Shown in pieces: positions 49,515 to 62,371 of a DNA stretch of 64,000 nt. A model generated the notes under the pieces. The model saw only the letters and a program-made list of their open reading frames with translations, made no database searches and had not been told where the DNA came from. The stretch is from Carallia brachiata (lineage: Eukaryota; Streptophyta; Magnoliopsida; Malpighiales; Rhizophoraceae), in the NCBI GenBank assembly GCA_021464245.1, contig JADCRB010000029.1, positions 2,259,813-2,323,812 on the forward strand, written 5' to 3'. Position numbers and translations under genes: made by a program. The first letter of the stretch is position 1; each line of letters opens with the position of its first letter.

Positions 49515-50482
49515 AAGGTTGTCAAAATCGGACCGATTATCGAATTAGAAATATTAGTAGGTTAAGATTCAACCACTGTTGTCAGAACTGGACCGGACCA
49601 GCCCGTCGGACCGGTTGAACCGGGGACCGGCCGGTGGTCCGGGCCGGTTTTGGTAAATTTTGAAGGGTGACTCGGACCGGTCAAAACCGGAAAAAATCGG
49701 TCAAGAACCGGTCAAAACCGGTAAAAACCGGTGAAAACCGGACCGGTTGAACCGGTCCAATAAAATTAAAAAATTCATAAATTACAATTTGACCCCAAAT
49801 GTTATTTAAATTATAATTTAAGCATTAACTTTAATTTAAAAATTCAATTTAGTCCTAAATCTATTAAAAATTTCAATTTCATCCTTAAAATTAGAAAAAT
49901 TAATATTTAATCACTATTTATCAATATTATTTTTATAATTATTTTTATACATCTATATATTATTGAATACCGGTTCAAATACCGGTTCGACCGGTTCAAC
50001 CGGTTGAACCTTGACCCACTAATGTTTCCGGTTTGATAACCGGTCCGGTTCTGACAACCTTGGATTCAACCGGTCGAACTGATATTTATTAATATATATA
50101 TGTATAAAAATAATTTAAAAAAATAATATTTATACATGATTATTAAATATTAATTTTTTTATTTTTAAGAATTAAATTGAAAATTTTGATAAATTTAAGA
50201 CCAAATTGAAAGTTTTGATAAATCTAGAACTAAATTGAAAATTTTAATTAAATTTAAAACTCAAATTATAATTTAAATAAATATTAGGATCAAATTATAA
50301 TTTATAAAATTTTTATACCGATTGAACCGGGTTCGATTTTTCACCGATTTTTACCGATTTTTGACCGGTTTTGACCGGTCCGAGTTAAGGGACAACAGTG
50401 ACTATGAACCGGCCCGGACCTTTAGCCGGTCACCTATTGAACTGGTCGGACCGGCCGGTCCGAGCCAGTTTTAACAACATTG
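49515..50482. mobile_element. Middle MITE (GGTTGTCA family), itself interrupted
   Basis: The ends AAGGTTGTCAAAATCGG and ...CCAGTTTTAACAACATTG are an inverted pair. A 9-bp target duplication ATAAAATAT/ATAAAATGT (49506-49514 and 50483-50491, 8 of 9 equal) flanks it. Subterminal CCGG/ACCGG arrays lie near the right end (50325-50470). The 9-bp duplication suggests Mutator-type mobilisation. A younger relative of the same family is inserted at 49575-50062. Confidence 0.8.
49575..50062. mobile_element. Inner MITE (GGTTGTCA family), youngest of the nest
   Basis: The ends ACTGTTGTCAGAACTGG and ...CCGGTTCTGACAACCTTG are an inverted pair. A perfect 9-bp target duplication GATTCAACC (49566-49574 and 50063-50071) flanks the 488-bp element. 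Both subterminal regions are arrays of ACCGG/CCGGT units that would fold into a strong hairpin. It has no coding capacity. Confidence 0.87.
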
Positions 50483-50562
50483 ATAAAATGTCTATTTTCT
50501 TACGTAGATGCGGACTTTATCCTCACTAAAAAAATGTTTTTAAATCCACCCCTACCATAAAT

Positions 50563-53264
50563 GATAGATCTCACACATGCTTCTCACAATTAAAACCTAA
50601 ACTTTCTAAAATAAAAATTTAAATTCTAATCAGGTCGATAAACAATCTATTTTTTGTTAGTGTAACCTCTCTAGCCAATGATCAATTAGTAATTATTTAT
50701 CTTAAATTTTCCATGCATATTATTTAATAAAAGGCATTCTTTATACCTGATTTATTTTTTATATAATTATTCTTATCCAACAATAAATAAAAAATTTATG
50801 AAATAAATATATTTCAAAAAGATAATTATGATGACATCATAATTATGAAATATTTATTATATCAAAATATCATTCTTAAACTATTCTTAATCAATACAAT
50901 ACTAAGATGACACATATTATATATCTTTTTATAGAAAAAAAAAAAAACCAGTAAATCTCATAGACTTAAGTATGAAGAGAGAACAACTTCACTGAACAAT
51001 TCCACTGAAAACAACTTCATTGAATTTACCTTCGACTTTTTAAGATGGAACATTATTTGTAAGTCACTTAAGTGACTTTGAACTTTAGATCACTGTGGTT
51101 TTCATATAAAAATTGTTATGTTAGACAATATTTTTGCTAACTATTGATTAAAGAAACCCTTGACCATTGTGATATAAACACATATAAAGTTACAAATCTC
51201 TCATATGGAATCAATAACTAAGTATTTAAACTAAAATGGCTAGAAAAAAAAATAAATAGGGTAGATAGTAATTTCACAGTACATTTGCATGATAGAAGTA
51301 TTGAATTATATTAATATACAATACATGGAAGGGTTAGTCAATGTTAATATTTATAATATTACTGGATAGTCATGATATATTATTAAACATCAATCTTGTC
51401 AACAAGGTAGACACTTCATGGGTCATACACATAAGAAAACTTGAAAAAAAATATAAAATAAAAAACAAATTAGATTTGATTAAAAAGTTTCAAAAACTGT
51501 TGTTGTCAAATAAATGATATTTAAAATCATCTAGGAACTAGAGTATAATTAAGACTAAAATATACAACTAGACTAAATAAATAAAGTATACAATAATTTC
51601 CATATCCTATGTCTCATTAGAATATTTTATGATTAAAGGATTGAATCATATTGACATTCCGTACATAAAAGTTCGGTACTATTTTGATATTCTTAATATT
51701 TGGCTTAACGACGATCTGATGGAATCTTGTCAATATGGTAAGAATGTAATGGATCATAAAAATACAAAAAAAAAAAAATGATGAAAATATAAAATAAAGA
51801 TCATGTTAAACTTTAATTGAAAATTTTTAGATCAAATATCTAATATTTAATGTGGGAAGTAAAATATAATTTGGAAACGCATGAGGACCAGAAAAGAAAA
51901 ATAGAAAGAGGTCAAATTCGGAAAATGCAAAAGTTGAGCAGTAATCTTTCTTCAAAAATAGGCCACCACATCAGTGTTATTTTGGGCCATTAGGAGCACA
52001 TAATATTGTTTTGCTGGGTAGAACATTGTTATTGAATTCGTCTTTAAGAATACAAATTTTAAGTTTAAATCTAATCGGAACAAATTATTGAAAAAAAAAA
52101 AATCCAAAACCAAAGATGAGAGTTGCCGGTGTTGTCATCTGACCGATATGATAGAAGCAAAAAAATGTTGGTCTTGTAAATGGAATGGTGAAGGTGGTGA
52201 TATTGTATCGATGGAAGATCTTCCAGATGATGACATCTTCACTTTTTGTGATTTGCATAAATTCTTCATAGTTCCGTAGAAAACAAAATTTATTATAATA
52301 CTTTAAACAAACTTGTTTTTATGAATATAGTATTCTAATTTTCACTCAGAAATGAAGGAAAAAAAATCCTGAAGATGAGTTTTAGCGAAGAAAAATGAAG
52401 GGATGGATGAGTTTTTCCTGTGCTACATTCAGTTTCGACAAACTCATGAATTTCTTCTTTTTTTTTTTTTTTGTGTTGGGGGGGGGGGGGGGGGGGGGGG
52501 GGGGTTTCAATTTGAGTAGAAGAGGAAATTTAATTATCAATAAAGTACGAAATCCAAACTCCTTAACTCACTTAAGTTTTGAAATGATACTTAATGCTTT
52601 AATGATCAAATGATGGTTAAGTCAAAACATTTCCAGCCAAATCGGACACCAAAATCCATTAAACTACTTAACGTAGGACACCAAACATTTCCATGCAACC
52701 CTGTGGAATTTTTTTAGAAAAAGAATTTTTTTCAAAGAAAAAGCTTTTTTTTTTGTTCAGCGTATATTAGATAAAATTTATATTTTAAGTTTTAGGATAA
52801 CACTCATTTAGTTTTATAATTTTTTATTTTACATTTTTTCAATATAATTATACTAAATTAATAAATAGTTGTATTTTTTACATGCTTACCCTATAATCTG
52901 GATGCATGGTCCGGATGCAACATTTGGACCCTAAACCGCGCCCGTTAACATAACTTCCATTAGGGGAAAAGAAAAGGGTAGTGCTTACCCACAGTTCCTT
53001 TCAATCCCTACAGAAATGGCATGCGAAAAGGTCCAAAAACATAGTGCCAAATCAAACATTGGACAGGCGATCAAGTATGCATGTACTCAGGGCAAGGACT
53101 TGCTTAACTTTAAAGGTGAAATGTTGTGTAAGTAACAAGATGTTTACCTATTATCCTTCGGAGCAAATTTGAGTTGCCTAAACAAAAGCATGAGGGCAGT
53201 GACATAGACAAATTTATTTGTTCTTTCTAAGTTCGGTTATTCACATTTCCAGGAGCACTCAAGC
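50563..53264. other. Intergenic region with long G homopolymer
   Basis: AT-rich DNA with no supportable gene. It contains a T run directly followed, after a few bases, by about 27 consecutive G (52478-52504), probably a slippage-prone or assembly-sensitive spot. A 63-codon frame at 52088-52279 has a less AT-biased, Cys-containing translation (CRCCHLTDMIEAKKCWSC) but matches no family I know. Confidence 0.5.
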
Positions 53265-56200
53265 CTACAAAGAAAGCTGAGATGTCATCCATATTCCAAG
53301 GGACACAATACCAATGGTGGCAAAAGCTTGGCCCAACTCGTACACAAAATTCTGCTGCTGAAGTGGCAGATTTTGCCAGTCTGTTCGCCTGCACAAATAG
53401 AGAACAAATTAGAGAAGAAAATCAGTTAATAAAGACGGATTATTTCCACAAGTATGCATATCATTGTAATTGTATAACAGGTATGCATAATGAGTTCCGA
53501 CTGTTGCCACAAGTTTGCGTATCCTGATAATTGTACGACAGGTAAAAATAACAAGTTTGAGAGCCTGAAACATCGAGGACGACTCTAAGTTCAATTCGCA
53601 GAATGCATTAGTTTTGGTTCATGGTAATAAGTCCTTTGAGAATCCTTGTTCTCTGTTGCTGCTTGCATATCCCCTCCTATTTTTCTACAAAACATGCTAA
53701 CATGTTCGATTTCTAACAGCGCCATACCCTAAATCAGCAATCACAATGCTAACATTATCTTGAGACCTCCGGTCCTGCAGTAAAAGTGAGTTTATTCTGT
53801 TAGAACTTCCAAAGTAAGTTATCAACCGTACTATCAAGATAAGAGAAATTGTCTGTGCAAATCATTAGATTCATTACCACGGCTGCTTCTGCAAGTTTTT
53901 CACAGGCTACCTGCAATGATGACAAGAGCACGTCCATGTTATAGTAGCGTTATTATCAACCAATATAGCCATCCACTGGGTGCCAGACTCAGCTTGGTCA
54001 AATAAAGAATATTGAGTTGTGAGCATAATATTTACCTGGACATCTCCATGTTCTCGAAGTTGATTTCTGACAAAAGTAATGGTATCTGAACTGAAACAGA
54101 GAGTGAGACAATGTGAGAATGCTAATTGCATAGAACTAACGACAAATAAAAAAGCTATGGAGAACAGGAGAAGTCCAAGGATGGATTTACAAACCTGTTC
54201 ATGTAATCCCATAGGCCATCTGAAGCTAACACTACCAACTCTGCATCTGATCCAAGAGCTAGTTGATAAACATCTGGAGATGCAATAACCAAGTCTCCAT
54301 TGAAATTGACCCTATTGCATAAAATGATTGACTCAGCATTTATATCATCTTGCAAATCAAAAAATGAGACAATGGGGAGTATATGATACATGATGATGCT
54401 GACAGGAAACACTTATCACTTGTGTAATTTTTTACATGTCTATGCCGTGCAAAGGTCATCCCTACTAGTAAACTAGATCACGGAAGCTCTAGACCCAGAT
54501 GATGATCAGACAAGTAGCAGTAGTTCAAACATCCATAACCTCAGGCAAATGTATAGCTATTCGTGAAAAAGCACTAGGTTCAGTGAGCATAAGGGCCAAT
54601 ATGCATAGCTCGTATATGTGCAGCATAAATAACAGCATTCTCGTCCATCCATTTCACTATCAGATAATTCTTTATGCCTTCAGCATGTCATTCAGTTGCT
54701 TCTGAATAAACACACCACCTCCTCTATGCTAGGCTAAAGTGCAACACAAATTTTCATAAAATTGTCCTTTCCCTACTTGCATTATTTGCTTGAAGTAGGC
54801 CAAATTTACTGTACAGCTATGAGCTATATTGAGTTTTACATTCACCTTGTAAAGATCTTATTCACAACATGGTCCTCCATAATTGTTACAGATAAGCTGA
54901 GGTACATAGCAGTAGCATTTCAATAGGGGATAGAAAAGAATGCTACTAGAAAACAGAGGAAAGTACCGAGAACTGAATTTTTCGGACCATTTCCCTTCTT
55001 CAACTCCTTTCTGCAGCATTCTATTCATGTACAGAAGATCCTGATATTGTAAGAATTCACATACAGTTGCAGGCCAACTGTTTAAATAAATGGAGAAATT
55101 GAAGGAAACATACTCATCCTTTTTTGTCTTGAATGGCATGTCACCAAAAGCACGAGATACAGCTATGTTACCACAAATCCTTCCATTGACAATCTACAAT
55201 TGTGCGATGAGATTTGTCATTCAATGAGTTACTTAATATCGGAGATACTCAGATAGACCTTTTTTTTTCCTCAAGTACATAGTCAGATAGACTGTTGATA
55301 CAAAAGAAGCAGAGCTGATGCAGACAACATTCTCCCTTCTTTATAAAAAAAAGGGCTACGAGAACAACGCTGTAAACATTAATTGCAAACAAATTACAAC
55401 CAAACTGATCAGATACAAAGACATTGAGAAGATATTGCAGCATGGCATCTGTCAATCAGAACCAAATCACTGCCAAGAGACAAATGAATTTTCACCTAGA
55501 ATTGTGGAGAGGTGATCACAATCCAAAAGAAAAACTGAAGTAAGCTCTATCAACCCAAAATAGATGAAAGAATGCAACAATAATCATGATAACATGTCAA
55601 CCATAAAATATCAATTAAACCTTTCAATTATAATAGATTTTTTTTCCAAAATTTTGCTTGCACTGCTGTTTTTACAGAAACGTCCAAAGAAAAAAAAAAA
55701 TCTAACATCTAGAAATAAATTTGGGCAAGAGAATGTATTTCATGAATTCCAAGTATAGAAAGACACACCCATCCACCTGCTTCTCTTATTCTTCTGATTT
55801 CCTGGAGAGAAACCCCATTACTTCCATAAGGCCGGTGAGGAGAAGTCAGCACTTCTGGCTTCCCAGAACGAGACAGAACCTGCATCAAAATGTTGCCCCA
55901 TAAACATATACAGGTATATCACATATTTCACATTCTTTCTACATTGATCATAATCTGCGTCAAAATGTTGCCTCATAAAGACATGTAGCATTCTTCCTAC
56001 ACTGACCATCTAAGGCATATAACCTGCATCAAAATGTTGACTCATAAACATAAAGAGGTGTATAGCTTTCTTCCAACACTGATCATTTGAAGCACATAGT
56101 AATCTTTCAAAAAAAGGGGACATTACAGTGACAAAAACATCATTTCCATGATGCAAATGTAGGAGACAGCTATGGGGTCCATAAGAACTGTAAGGAAGAA

Positions 56201-57268
56201 AGGTACACTAGAACTGAAGTATGTACCACAGATGAGTCACCGATATGTGAAATGGCGAGCATATCATTTCCAATGAACATCACGGTGGCTGTCGAACCAG
56301 ATTCCTTGTCCTCTCCAGTAATTTCAAGCCTTCAGGGGAAAAAAAAAAAATCTTCACCTTTTAATGCACTGATCTCAGTGTCTACCTGTTATGCTAGGAA
56401 TCTAACGGCTTACCAATTTAACAACTTTATGTCTACATTTTGAAAAGCCTCTATCAACGCCTTCCTAATTGCATCAAAATCTTTTCCATTCAATACCAAG
56501 CCACCTTGCAAAGCTGCAACACACTCCTTGTACAACTCATCCCTGTCGTTTTCAAGTTAATGGATCAAAAATTTCAACAACGAATCTCAGAACAACATGG
56601 CACCACACGTATGATCATGCTCCTATGACGAATTATGTATTAATTTACTTCCATTCAGTTAAGGAAACCCTGTTCTAGTAATCATTTCCCCAGATAACAA
56701 GCAATTATCAACTAAAAATAAAGGATACCACTATAGCTCAATCTATAATTATCGAATTATTCAATCAAACGAACATGATAACAAAAAGTCATGTTCCGTA
56801 TGTACTGTCTTAAATCACTTTTCTCCGTCAATTACATATATTAGTATTGTCACTGCTAACGAAACTTCCAAAACTGTATAAACTTCGAAACCCAAGAAGT
56901 AAAACAGTCAAAGAAAACATTTTTGTGCCAAACCTGAGGAACTTGACAGAAGAGAAGCCAGCATGGCCATCGAAGATAGCGGCAAAGGAGAACCCATCAA
57001 GGCCGTCCGATCGAATCACGATACCATCCTCCATCTCCTCGCGGGGTCCCTGCAAGCTAGCACACCCCCACCGGATTCCGGCAACATCTGGCGAAGAAGA
57101 TGAAGAAGGTGCTGTGTCTATTGCAATCGCGGAGCATTGCTGGTTTCTGGCCCTCACTGGACCAATGTGGCTGCAGCACCTGTTGTTGGTTTTGACGTTG
57201 AAATTGCCTGAAGAAGGAAGCAGCTTAGTTAAAAGGAATCTCTCTATCTGGGGGCTCAACAGGGCCAT
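53265..57268 (-). CDS. TAP38: Thylakoid PP2C phosphatase TAP38/PPH1 (LHCII dephosphorylation)
   Basis: Eleven exons in transcript order: 57268-56934, 56542-56414, 56329-56227, 55879-55769, 55193-55114, 55021-54968, 54311-54195, 54090-54036, 53910-53878, 53774-53728, 53388-53265; all GT/AG with matching phase, 395 aa (Arabidopsis about 388). The enzyme dephosphorylates light-harvesting complex II and so returns state 2 to state 1. The N-terminus is a chloroplast transit region with the conserved SAIAIDT stretch. PP2C metal-binding motifs are intact: [41 protein letters not shown] and [11 protein letters not shown]. The C-terminal exon encodes [13 protein letters not shown] and a membrane anchor ([19 protein letters not shown]), as in TAP38. 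The start ATG is the first giving a transit peptide. Confidence 0.95.
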
Positions 57269-57789
57269 TTACTGAGTTGGGTCTCCGATTCCGAAGCTGA
57301 GTTACGGAAGAATGTAGTGGCGCGGCAGTAGTAGTGGTTGTGGTGATTCTGGTTTGTTCAGTGAAAAGATAAGAGAGCCAAGCTTAACCTCTAACTGATT
57401 TAACGATTAGATTCCACATGGACATTGGCGTCTTGTTAAGAATCTGGGGATGTTGCATGGACGGTCCAAAATCTGCCATGGAGGCAGGATCCACAACTTT
57501 GTGCACCTAATTTGAATTAAGGTACTCTTACATTTCCGAACAAAAATTTGTTTAAAAAATTATCAGAATACAATCGATTATATTGAATTTGTAACTATCT
57601 CAATTTCAGATATAATTAAAAAAAATCACTATTATTTAATTATATTTACAATTTAATCAATTACACATTAAATCTGATCAGTTACATTTCAGCGTATTCT
57701 CATGTCTCTTTCTGTCCGGAACTCTAATTTTTTCCTTTCAATCATGCACCAATGCAAAGCCCGGTTACAGTTTTGGGTCGAACGCTGCA

Positions 57790-58050
57790 AAAGCCAGGCT
57801 CAAGTTGTTAAGCTGGTGGGAATTAATCTGACAAATCGTAGGTTTGAGTCCTATTTTGATTATTAGTTCTTGATCAGGTCTTATATTTGCGTCCTATCTC
57901 CCATTTCATGGAAGTGTTCTAACTTTAGCCTTGACGTAAGTGCAATGAAGACATTTTTAGATATGAGTATGTGTATTCAATTGAAAATTCTATACCGAGT
58001 ATGAGATCAACCATTCTTCATGTCTATTTATTAACCAAAAAAATACAGTT
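57790..58050 (+). mobile_element. tRNA-derived SINE-like element
   Basis: The element has box A-like GGCTCAAGTTGTTAAGC near 57799 and box B-like AGGTTTGAGTCC near 57840. AT-rich sequence follows, ending around ATTTATTAACCAAAAAAA. The spacing fits a tRNA-derived SINE; no target duplication was confirmed, so the ends are approximate. Confidence 0.45.
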
Positions 58051-60120
58051 ACAGTTTTAAATTGATTGAGCATGAAAGAGTGGTAAAAAAAAACTAGTCT
58101 GTGAACTGGAATCAGCTCCATTTCAATGTAATTTTAGGTTATTACTATTTTACTTATTTTATAGTTTGATTCATTCATAATTTTATATTATAAAAATTTA
58201 TTTTATATTTTTATTTCTAATAGGTCCATGTGTTTCATCTACTTTTGATAAGGGCTCCATTACGTATACCTACAAAATAGTATTACTTAAAAAAAAACAC
58301 TAAATGTTAAATATTTAGTGTTATCTTAAATTATTTTAAAAAATTATTCTAAATATATTTAATTTTACTTTAAATCTTAATTTTTCTATAAAAAATTTCT
58401 TTTTTTTTTCTAATACAAGAGTACTAGAGTAATATTGCTTTGTAAGGTCATTAACTTTTACTCTTATAACAATAATGGTTGGTAGTTCATGCCAAGCATA
58501 TGGAGAATAATTTCACAACTTACGTATTTTTTTAGTTGAACTCTACAATATGATTGTATATTAGGTACTATTAAAGTAACTATATAGTCTATTCAACAAT
58601 ATCTAAGAAATGTTTAGTTTAGTTTTTGGCGGATATTTTTGCATTCATTTTCAACACAAAAGAAAATAGGTGTTTGCTTAATATTTTTTCAAAGTTGCTT
58701 TTCGCTGAAGAGTAATCCAACTAGCTGAACCAAAAATTAATTAGTCCTACGTTTTAAATTCATTGATTAATGTTTTTGACATTAAAATACTCTTCATATT
58801 TTCTCTCTCTTTTTCCTCTACAAATTTTTATCGTAATAACAAAAATATATAATGAACTTAATTTCAATGGTCATTTTATTATTTTAACAATATAATATAA
58901 TTTCATTTTAATTGTCAATTATAACAATTCATAACGACATCCCGCTACAATAGTTTTAATAAACAACAATTAAACTAAATAAAATTAATTAATTATTTAT
59001 TTTTTAAAAAAAAATTTAACCATCAAGGACCACATATGATTTAATCCTACCTTCTATGGCGGATGTTGTTGGCTCTCATACTTGTCTAAAATTAATTTAA
59101 TGTTTTCTGCTAAAAAACTAAAAATAATTTAATATTCGACAAGCCCTCTATTTAGTATGTGATGGATATGATAGGTGATATCGGTGTGTCAGAGAAGGAG
59201 ACTGAAAGCCGGAGAGCTCGAAAACGTTGATCGTGTAGATACCAAGATTCTCTGATCGAATTGACCAAAACACTCAGAAACCGACAGAAATGTTGGGAAA
59301 ATAAGAGAAGCCTATTGGGGGCAAAATTGTCCTGAAGGAATAATAGCATATTCTGCAGCATATTGCGGATCTGATCGGCAGTCACAAGATCATCTATTTA
59401 TATAACTTCATTCCACTTGTCATTTTATGAATATCAACCCTTCTTTTTTTTTTTTTTTCTTATCAATTACTTAGAGGAGAGAAAAACATCCATTAGCCAA
59501 CTTCTGTTTTGTTATGTCTCTGCTTCAAACCTTCAATTTCCAGAGGCAAATAATGGACAAACTTCACCTCAACAACTCCAGGACAGACAAAAGTCTCAGG
59601 CAAGCTTTCCCTCCCCTTTATTACATGGGTTTGTTTTTTTATTTTTACTGCACTTCTTCTTCTTCTTCTTGTTGTTTTTTTATGCTGGTATTGTGCATTA
59701 CGTTCATGGGCATCAGGTTTTTTTTGCCATCCTGTTTGTTACCTATGTTTATGTATCTATGTATGTGTGTGTGCAGATATGTATATTAGCTAATGAGGAA
59801 CAATCAGATGGGAACTTTTTTTTCTCTTATATATAGTTTCATCATCACTTGTTCTCTCTGAAAATCCTCCGTAGCATTTGGGCTGCTCTATCTTGACATT
59901 GTTTTGGATTTTGGTGGATCACATGATTTTGAACAATAAATTCTGCTCAGCTTCTTTTCCCTGTTGTTCTGTCTATATTTGGTTTTAATCTATACATGAC
60001 AAGTTCAGACAATAGTCAAGAAACATAGTGGTTCTAAATGATAATAGTTCGACCATCTAGCCTAGTTGGAATAATTGTGAACTTTTTAATATTTTTTTCA
60101 TGAAACAACCATTAAGATTT
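58051..60120. other. Intergenic AT-rich region
   Basis: No gene is supported. A GC-richer patch at 59150-59400 has a 77-codon minus-strand frame without recognisable domain; its position next to LINE fragments suggests a transposon remnant. The T-run at 59440-59460 and the CTTCTTCTT stretch near 59655 are simple sequence. Confidence 0.45.
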
Positions 60121-60221
60121 TTTTTATGAAGGCATTATGTTTTTTATGAAGCATCAGTTAATATGTCCTACCTATCCACATTTAAAACAGAATTGAGGCA
60201 GACCCTCCTATGGAACAGTTA

Positions 60222-60655
60222 GCGTAATGCCTTCAATCCAAAACTTTGAAAGAAGGGGCTTGTTTAAATCTATTTGAACACGGGCTTGTTTAAATCTATT
60301 TGAACGCAGAGCTGAGCGAATTTGCCTCAAGACGCTACCAGGTATAAGCATCTACTTTAATCATTTTACCAATCAAGCTTCCAATAGTAGATAAAATTTT
60401 TGGGTTATAATATTCCATCGATATCTCTAGGAACCTAACTCAAACACCTAACTCAAACAATAATTGAATTGATTCAATCCGCAAATGAACAAAAGTGAGG
60501 CATCCATTCTCTGACAATAAGATAATGACCCATGATCACCCGTGGACTACCACACAGAACTGTTTGGTAATCTTCCTTGTAGGTGAACGTGATGTTAACA
60601 TACTCATTATCCAAGTACACTATTCATAGCTCACCTTTCAGTTTCTACAGAGGGT
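60222..60655 (-). mobile_element. LINE ORF1 fragment, inverted arm
   Basis: The minus-strand reading matches the plus-strand LINE fragment at 60745-61145 over the same segments: YLDNEYVNITFTYKEDYQT, then IMGHYLIV, then SLIGKMIKVDA, and farther on YEGLPQFCFKCG (start of the CCHC zinc motif). Several stops break the frame. A 26-bp segment (TTTAAATCTATTTGAAC...) is duplicated in tandem near 60263-60305. Together with the next entry it forms a head-to-head inverted pair with about 90 bp between the arms. Confidence 0.72.
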
Positions 60656-60662
60656 ATTCCAT

Positions 60663-61268
60663 TTGCAGGAGCAATGGTGGAATATCCTTATCGTTAAACT
60701 TTGGGGGCGACCCCCTGGTTTTAACTATCCCTATAAAAGGTTAAAGGTGCTCTGGAAACCGAAGGATGACCTTAGGATAATGGACTTGGATAACGAGTAT
60801 GTTAACATCAGGTTCACCTGTGAGGAAGATTACCAAACAGCTCTGACTAGTCATGCATGGGTGATCGTGGGCCATTATCTTGTTGTGAAGGATAGAAGCC
60901 TCACTTTTGTCCATCCGTAGATCGAATCAATTCAGTATTGTTTAGGTTAGGTTCCCAAAGATGCCAATGGAATATTATAACCTGGAAATTTTATCTACTA
61001 TGGAAGCTTGATTGGTAAAACCGTTAAAGTAGACACTTTTACTCCAGTGGCATCTCGAGTCAAGTTCGCTTGGCTCTGTGTTCAAATAGATTTAAACAAG
61101 CCCCTTCTTTCAAAGTTCTGGATTGAAGACATTATGCTAACTGCTGAATACGGGGGTCTACTTCAAATCGGTTTTGAAGGCATTATGCTTTTTATAAAGC
61201 ATCAGTTAAAAGTGATAGATTGGGAAAACAAAGGCATTTTATTCTGTGAAGAAATCCTTAAAAATTAA
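60663..61268 (+). mobile_element. LINE ORF1 (DUF4283-type) fragment
   Basis: The frame at 60663-60920 encodes KLWGRPPGFNYPYKRLKVLW, DLDNEYVNIRFTCEEDYQTA and SHAWVIVGHYLVVKD. This is the RNA-binding DUF4283 domain at the N-terminus of plant LINE ORF1 proteins. After a stop, 61008-61268 continues with GKTVKVDTFTPVASRVKFAWLCVQIDL and a degenerate LTAEYGGLLQIGF in place of the zinc-knuckle start. The remainder of the LINE (endonuclease and reverse transcriptase) is absent from the window. Confidence 0.75.
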
Positions 61269-61269
61269 A

Positions 61270-62371
61270 TAATAAAAGCAAACTAATTGGTAAACCAGGT
61301 ATGCACACTATGCTACTTGTGAAGGCCATGAAATGATTTTCTTTTTTCGATAAATAAAAGGATTTCTTTAACCATCGAAAAAGCCATAATATAATTAATT
61401 TTTATACTTAGCGTTTGCGTTTTTGCTCTACAGGATGGAAAATTCTTTGTTTCTAATTTTCAAAAAACAATTTATCAGGTAAACATCCATGCTTGCAACT
61501 GTTTTGCTGCTAGAAAAGCAAAAAGAGATTATAGTTGCTTATCCAATGTCTCAGTGGGTGGCATCTGCTTCCTCTTAATTCCTTAATGGCAACGGAATTG
61601 CCACAGTGGCTCTAGTTCCATATGAGAGAAAATGACTAGTAAAATCAGTAGAACTTCATTTAGTCTTTACATTGTAACGATAACGTTATTTCATTGTGAC
61701 TTTTACGTTACAAACAATCTATTTGTGATAAACATGTAACGATAAAGTTACTTCATTCACAAACAATCTATTTGCGATAAAGAAGTATAAAGCGACTCTT
61801 CCCCATACCCTTTTTTCCTCTCTCCTCTCCCCATTTGCTTTTCAATCACTTGCATTATTTATTTACCCTCTATGGGTGATGAACAAAAAAGAAATTCAAT
61901 TCATTATATAAAAATATGAAATCATAATATTCTTCATAGATTTACATTAAGCTGGTATGGTCCACCAAATATGTCCATAACATGGTAATAGTTGACATCT
62001 GACAGCTTCAAATTAGTATGATAGTTGTTGGCTCAACCATCTCACCGTAGTCACCCGAATGACAATCTTTATTGTTCACTTCAGGTAGTGTGGTTGCCTC
62101 GGCTTCGCCTCCTGTTGTTAGCCATTTATTCTTTGATGTAATGCACTTAAATGTTTGTTGACCCTTTACCTGTTATCTCCATGATATCATCACAAAAAGC
62201 CACACCGCTAATCGGGTGAAAAATCAATGAACCCTGCACAAGAAAAATATGCAAAAGTGAAGTTAACTTGGGATTGTCTTTAAACGTTCTTTAGACGTTA
62301 GAACAAGAAAAGTATGCAAAGTGAAGTAAACTCACCAACAAAAATGGGGGGTCTCATTGACAACCGTTGTC
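61270..62371. other. Intergenic region and 3' flank of the hydrolase gene
   Basis: No gene is recognised. A short repeat occurs at about 61708 and 61762 (AACAATCTATTTGYGATAAA with a preceding GTAACGATAA-like block). The part adjacent to 62371 is the probable 3' UTR of the minus-strand hydrolase gene. Confidence 0.45.

Larger units (their letters stand above)
49353..50554. mobile_element. Outer hAT-type MITE of a three-level nest
   Basis: The ends CAGGGGCAGAGG (49353) and CCACCCCTA (to 50554; TAGGGGTGG inward) are an imperfect inverted pair. An 8-bp flanking repeat CCATAGGT/CCATAAAT (49345-49352 and 50555-50562, 6 of 8 equal) supports a hAT-type insertion. Its own sequence is only about 225 bp (49353-49514 and 50492-50554); the rest is a later insertion. 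Confidence 0.6.

Noticed and set aside
52088..52279. 63-codon frame with several cysteines
   Set aside because: No family match, no leader or splice context, and only two or three Cys pairs; too weak to call a gene.
56847..57275. 142-codon plus-strand frame
   Set aside because: It is antisense to TAP38 exon 1, which has clear PP2C motifs.
59152..59385. 77-codon minus-strand frame in a GC-richer patch
   Set aside because: The translation has no domain and neighbouring sequence is transposon-derived; noted only in the region entry.
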